Shown here: in pieces, positions 5,372-6,349 of the stretch
Layout of the letters: each line of letters starts with the position of its first letter
How positions within the stretch are numbered: the stretch's first letter is position 1
Source: an uncultured Chlamydiae bacterium
Lineage (GTDB): Bacteria; Chlamydiota; Chlamydiia; Chlamydiales; SM23-39
Direction: 5' to 3'
DNA: 6,349 nucleotides
NCBI GenBank assembly: GCA_903889795.1
Contig: CAISYW010000050.1
Location: 1-6,349 of the forward strand
Notes under the pieces: generated by a model
What the model saw: the letters and a program-made list of their open reading frames with translations, nothing else
Told to the model about the DNA's origin: nothing
Database searches by the model: none
Made by a program: the position numbers and the translations under genes

Positions 5372-6349
5372 CTACTTCAACCATTCATCATAATATTTTT
5401 TTCCTATGTCTGGCCGAAAAGCTGTTCCGCCATCTTCCATAAAAGGATTTCGAACAACTACCGTTCCGCTTTCTTGGTGCCAATAACCAGTACGCCTATT
5501 CGTTAATATTTTCATCTCTGTGGGATTATTTAAAATACCCCTAATGTGCTGTTCAAATTGGCACCGTGAAAAACCGGGAAACTCATTCCGATTGATCACA
5601 TGTTTTGTGAAAGCATGGCCGCCAGATATTTCTTCCGCTATGAGTTTGTTTCTTAGTAGGTGGGCGCTCATAGAGCTTGTTGCTGGACGGCTTATTCCTG
5701 AATTAATAGGCAAAGAGTAAGAAGGAAAAGCCGCCACCTGCCCTGCCCGAATAGCACCCATCCCTCCCATCGTACCAACCATACTAAAGCCATTATCAAC
5801 CTTGCCCGCCGTTTGCGGCGACATTCCTGTCTTTTGCAAGAGCTGGGAAGTCATCGTTTCACGGAACCGTCCCGAAATCACCGTATCCATCCCTGCATAA
5901 TAATGATCCATACCATGCATCATGATGGGCAATCCAACAGAAGCCATGAATTTGGTACATGTTAGAAAACCGCCAAAATATATCTCCGAAAGCCCTCCCA
6001 GAGCTTGCAGACCACCTTGAAATCGCGGATGACAATAAAGATTAGCCAATTGATTTGTACGCGCTGCCATGATTGAGGAATATGATTCGTAATATTTCAT
6101 GGATTGAAATGCGCTCATTTCATTCCCTGTCAACAGCCCATACTCATCAAAATGCGTCAGTGGATCGTTATGAACGAACGCGTATAAATTCATGCCATCG
6201 GTAAAACCCGCAGGGTCGGGCGTTAGCCACCGTCCAAAAGCCGGCATGTAATATCTTCGGCCATAGTAAACAAGACCTGTACTTGCATCGCTTCTCTTCG
6301 AAGAAAAGCGCCAGGGGCTAAGAATTGATCCATCAATCTTCTCCTCGCC
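5372..6349 (-). CDS. Rhs-family polymorphic toxin, C-terminal part with RNase-like tip
   Basis: This is the end of a large Rhs protein whose start lies beyond the right window edge. The frame is open to 6349, so the ATG at 6247 is internal. Visible residues 1-71 are the Rhs-repeat-associated core: SPWRFSSKR, TGLVYYGRRYY, GRWLTPDPAGF, NLYAFVHNDPLTHFDEYGL. This core ends the shell that encloses the toxin in known Rhs proteins. Residues 72-234 are a linker with a hydrophobic stretch at about 126-153 and an LLQKTGMSPQTAG segment. The tip, about 235-325, carries GGHAFTKHV (His245, Lys249, His250), NEFPGF, HIRGILNNP, then TGYW, GTVVVRNP and DGGTAFRP. The order His/Lys, FP, I..NP, then strand motifs resembles metal-independent RNase toxins of the EndoU/BECR type, but I cannot assign the exact family. 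Which residues are catalytic is inference. The likely immunity gene follows after six bases. Target (bacterial rival or host) cannot be told from sequence. Confidence 0.9.
   Translation of the reverse strand, partial: GEEKIDGSILSPWRFSSKRSDASTGLVYYGRRYYMPAFGRWLTPDPAGFTDGMNLYAFVHNDPLTHFDEYGLLTGNEMSAFQSMKYYESYSSIMAARTNQLANLYCHPRFQGGLQALGGLSEIYFGGFLTCTKFMASVGLPIMMHGMDHYYAGMDTVISGRFRETMTSQLLQKTGMSPQTAGKVDNGFSMVGTMGGMGAIRAGQVAAFPSYSLPINSGISRPATSSMSAHLLRNKLIAEEISGGHAFTKHVINRNEFPGFSRCQFEQHIRGILNNPTEMKILTNRRTGYWHQESGTVVVRNPFMEDGGTAFRPDIGKKYYDEWLK
6135..6150 (-). repeat. 16-bp junction repeat at end of Rhs core
   Basis: Identical to 5002-5017 (minus strand TTGATGAGTATGGGCT). It encodes the DEYGL that closes the conserved Rhs core, immediately before the variable linker and toxin tip. 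Confidence 0.8.

Noticed and set aside
6245..6247. ATG as the start of a short Rhs gene
   Set aside because: The 34 codons upstream to the window edge encode canonical Rhs core residues (SPWRFSSKR, TGLVYYGRRYY), so this Met is internal.

Overview
The window looks like an accessory region of an AT-rich bacterial genome, most likely an environmental chlamydia (Parachlamydia/Waddlia-like) or another amoeba-associated intracellular bacterium. This is inferred from a tandem family of large ankyrin-repeat proteins next to an Rhs polymorphic-toxin locus whose core reads like the Rhs proteins I associate with that group. No taxonomic marker gene is present, so the assignment is tentative.

Left part (1-4160, plus strand): three ankyrin-repeat genes lie head to tail. 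The first is cut by the left window edge; its frame is open from base 2, and the ATG at 35 is internal. The second (1049-2305) and third (2381-4114) are complete. They are paralogs: genes 2 and 3 share a non-ankyrin leader (MQ.S.QR.E.LN ... YRKF.AE.N..L), and the visible start of gene 1 aligns with residues 68-123 of gene 2 at about 40 of 56 identical positions. Each gene is followed directly by its own rho-independent terminator. The gaps to the next start codon are almost filled by terminator plus ribosome-binding site.

Middle (4115-4400): a 286-base stretch with no convincing gene. It holds the terminator of the third ankyrin gene, an 11-bp tandem direct repeat, a 12-bp perfect palindrome, a short hairpin, and what looks like the 3' half of a tRNA-Tyr (GTA anticodon loop, class II variable arm, T arm, 3' acceptor strand) with no matching 5' half. 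Together these suggest the scar or end of an integrated element.

Right part (4401-6349, minus strand, converging on the ankyrin genes): reading leftwards from the right edge there is the end of an Rhs protein (Rhs-repeat-associated core, a linker, then an RNase-like toxin tip), a tightly coupled 110-codon gene that is the likely immunity protein, and then a displaced, truncated second Rhs tip with no core and no immunity gene. The displaced tip begins at the same DEYGL junction as the active tip and shares 16 identical bases with it there. This is what is expected when a new toxin-immunity cassette recombines into the Rhs gene and pushes the old tip downstream.

In function, the left half probably encodes candidate host-interaction proteins and the right half an interbacterial or effector toxin with self-protection. 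Both are fast-evolving accessory families, and the tRNA fragment between them may mark an element boundary.
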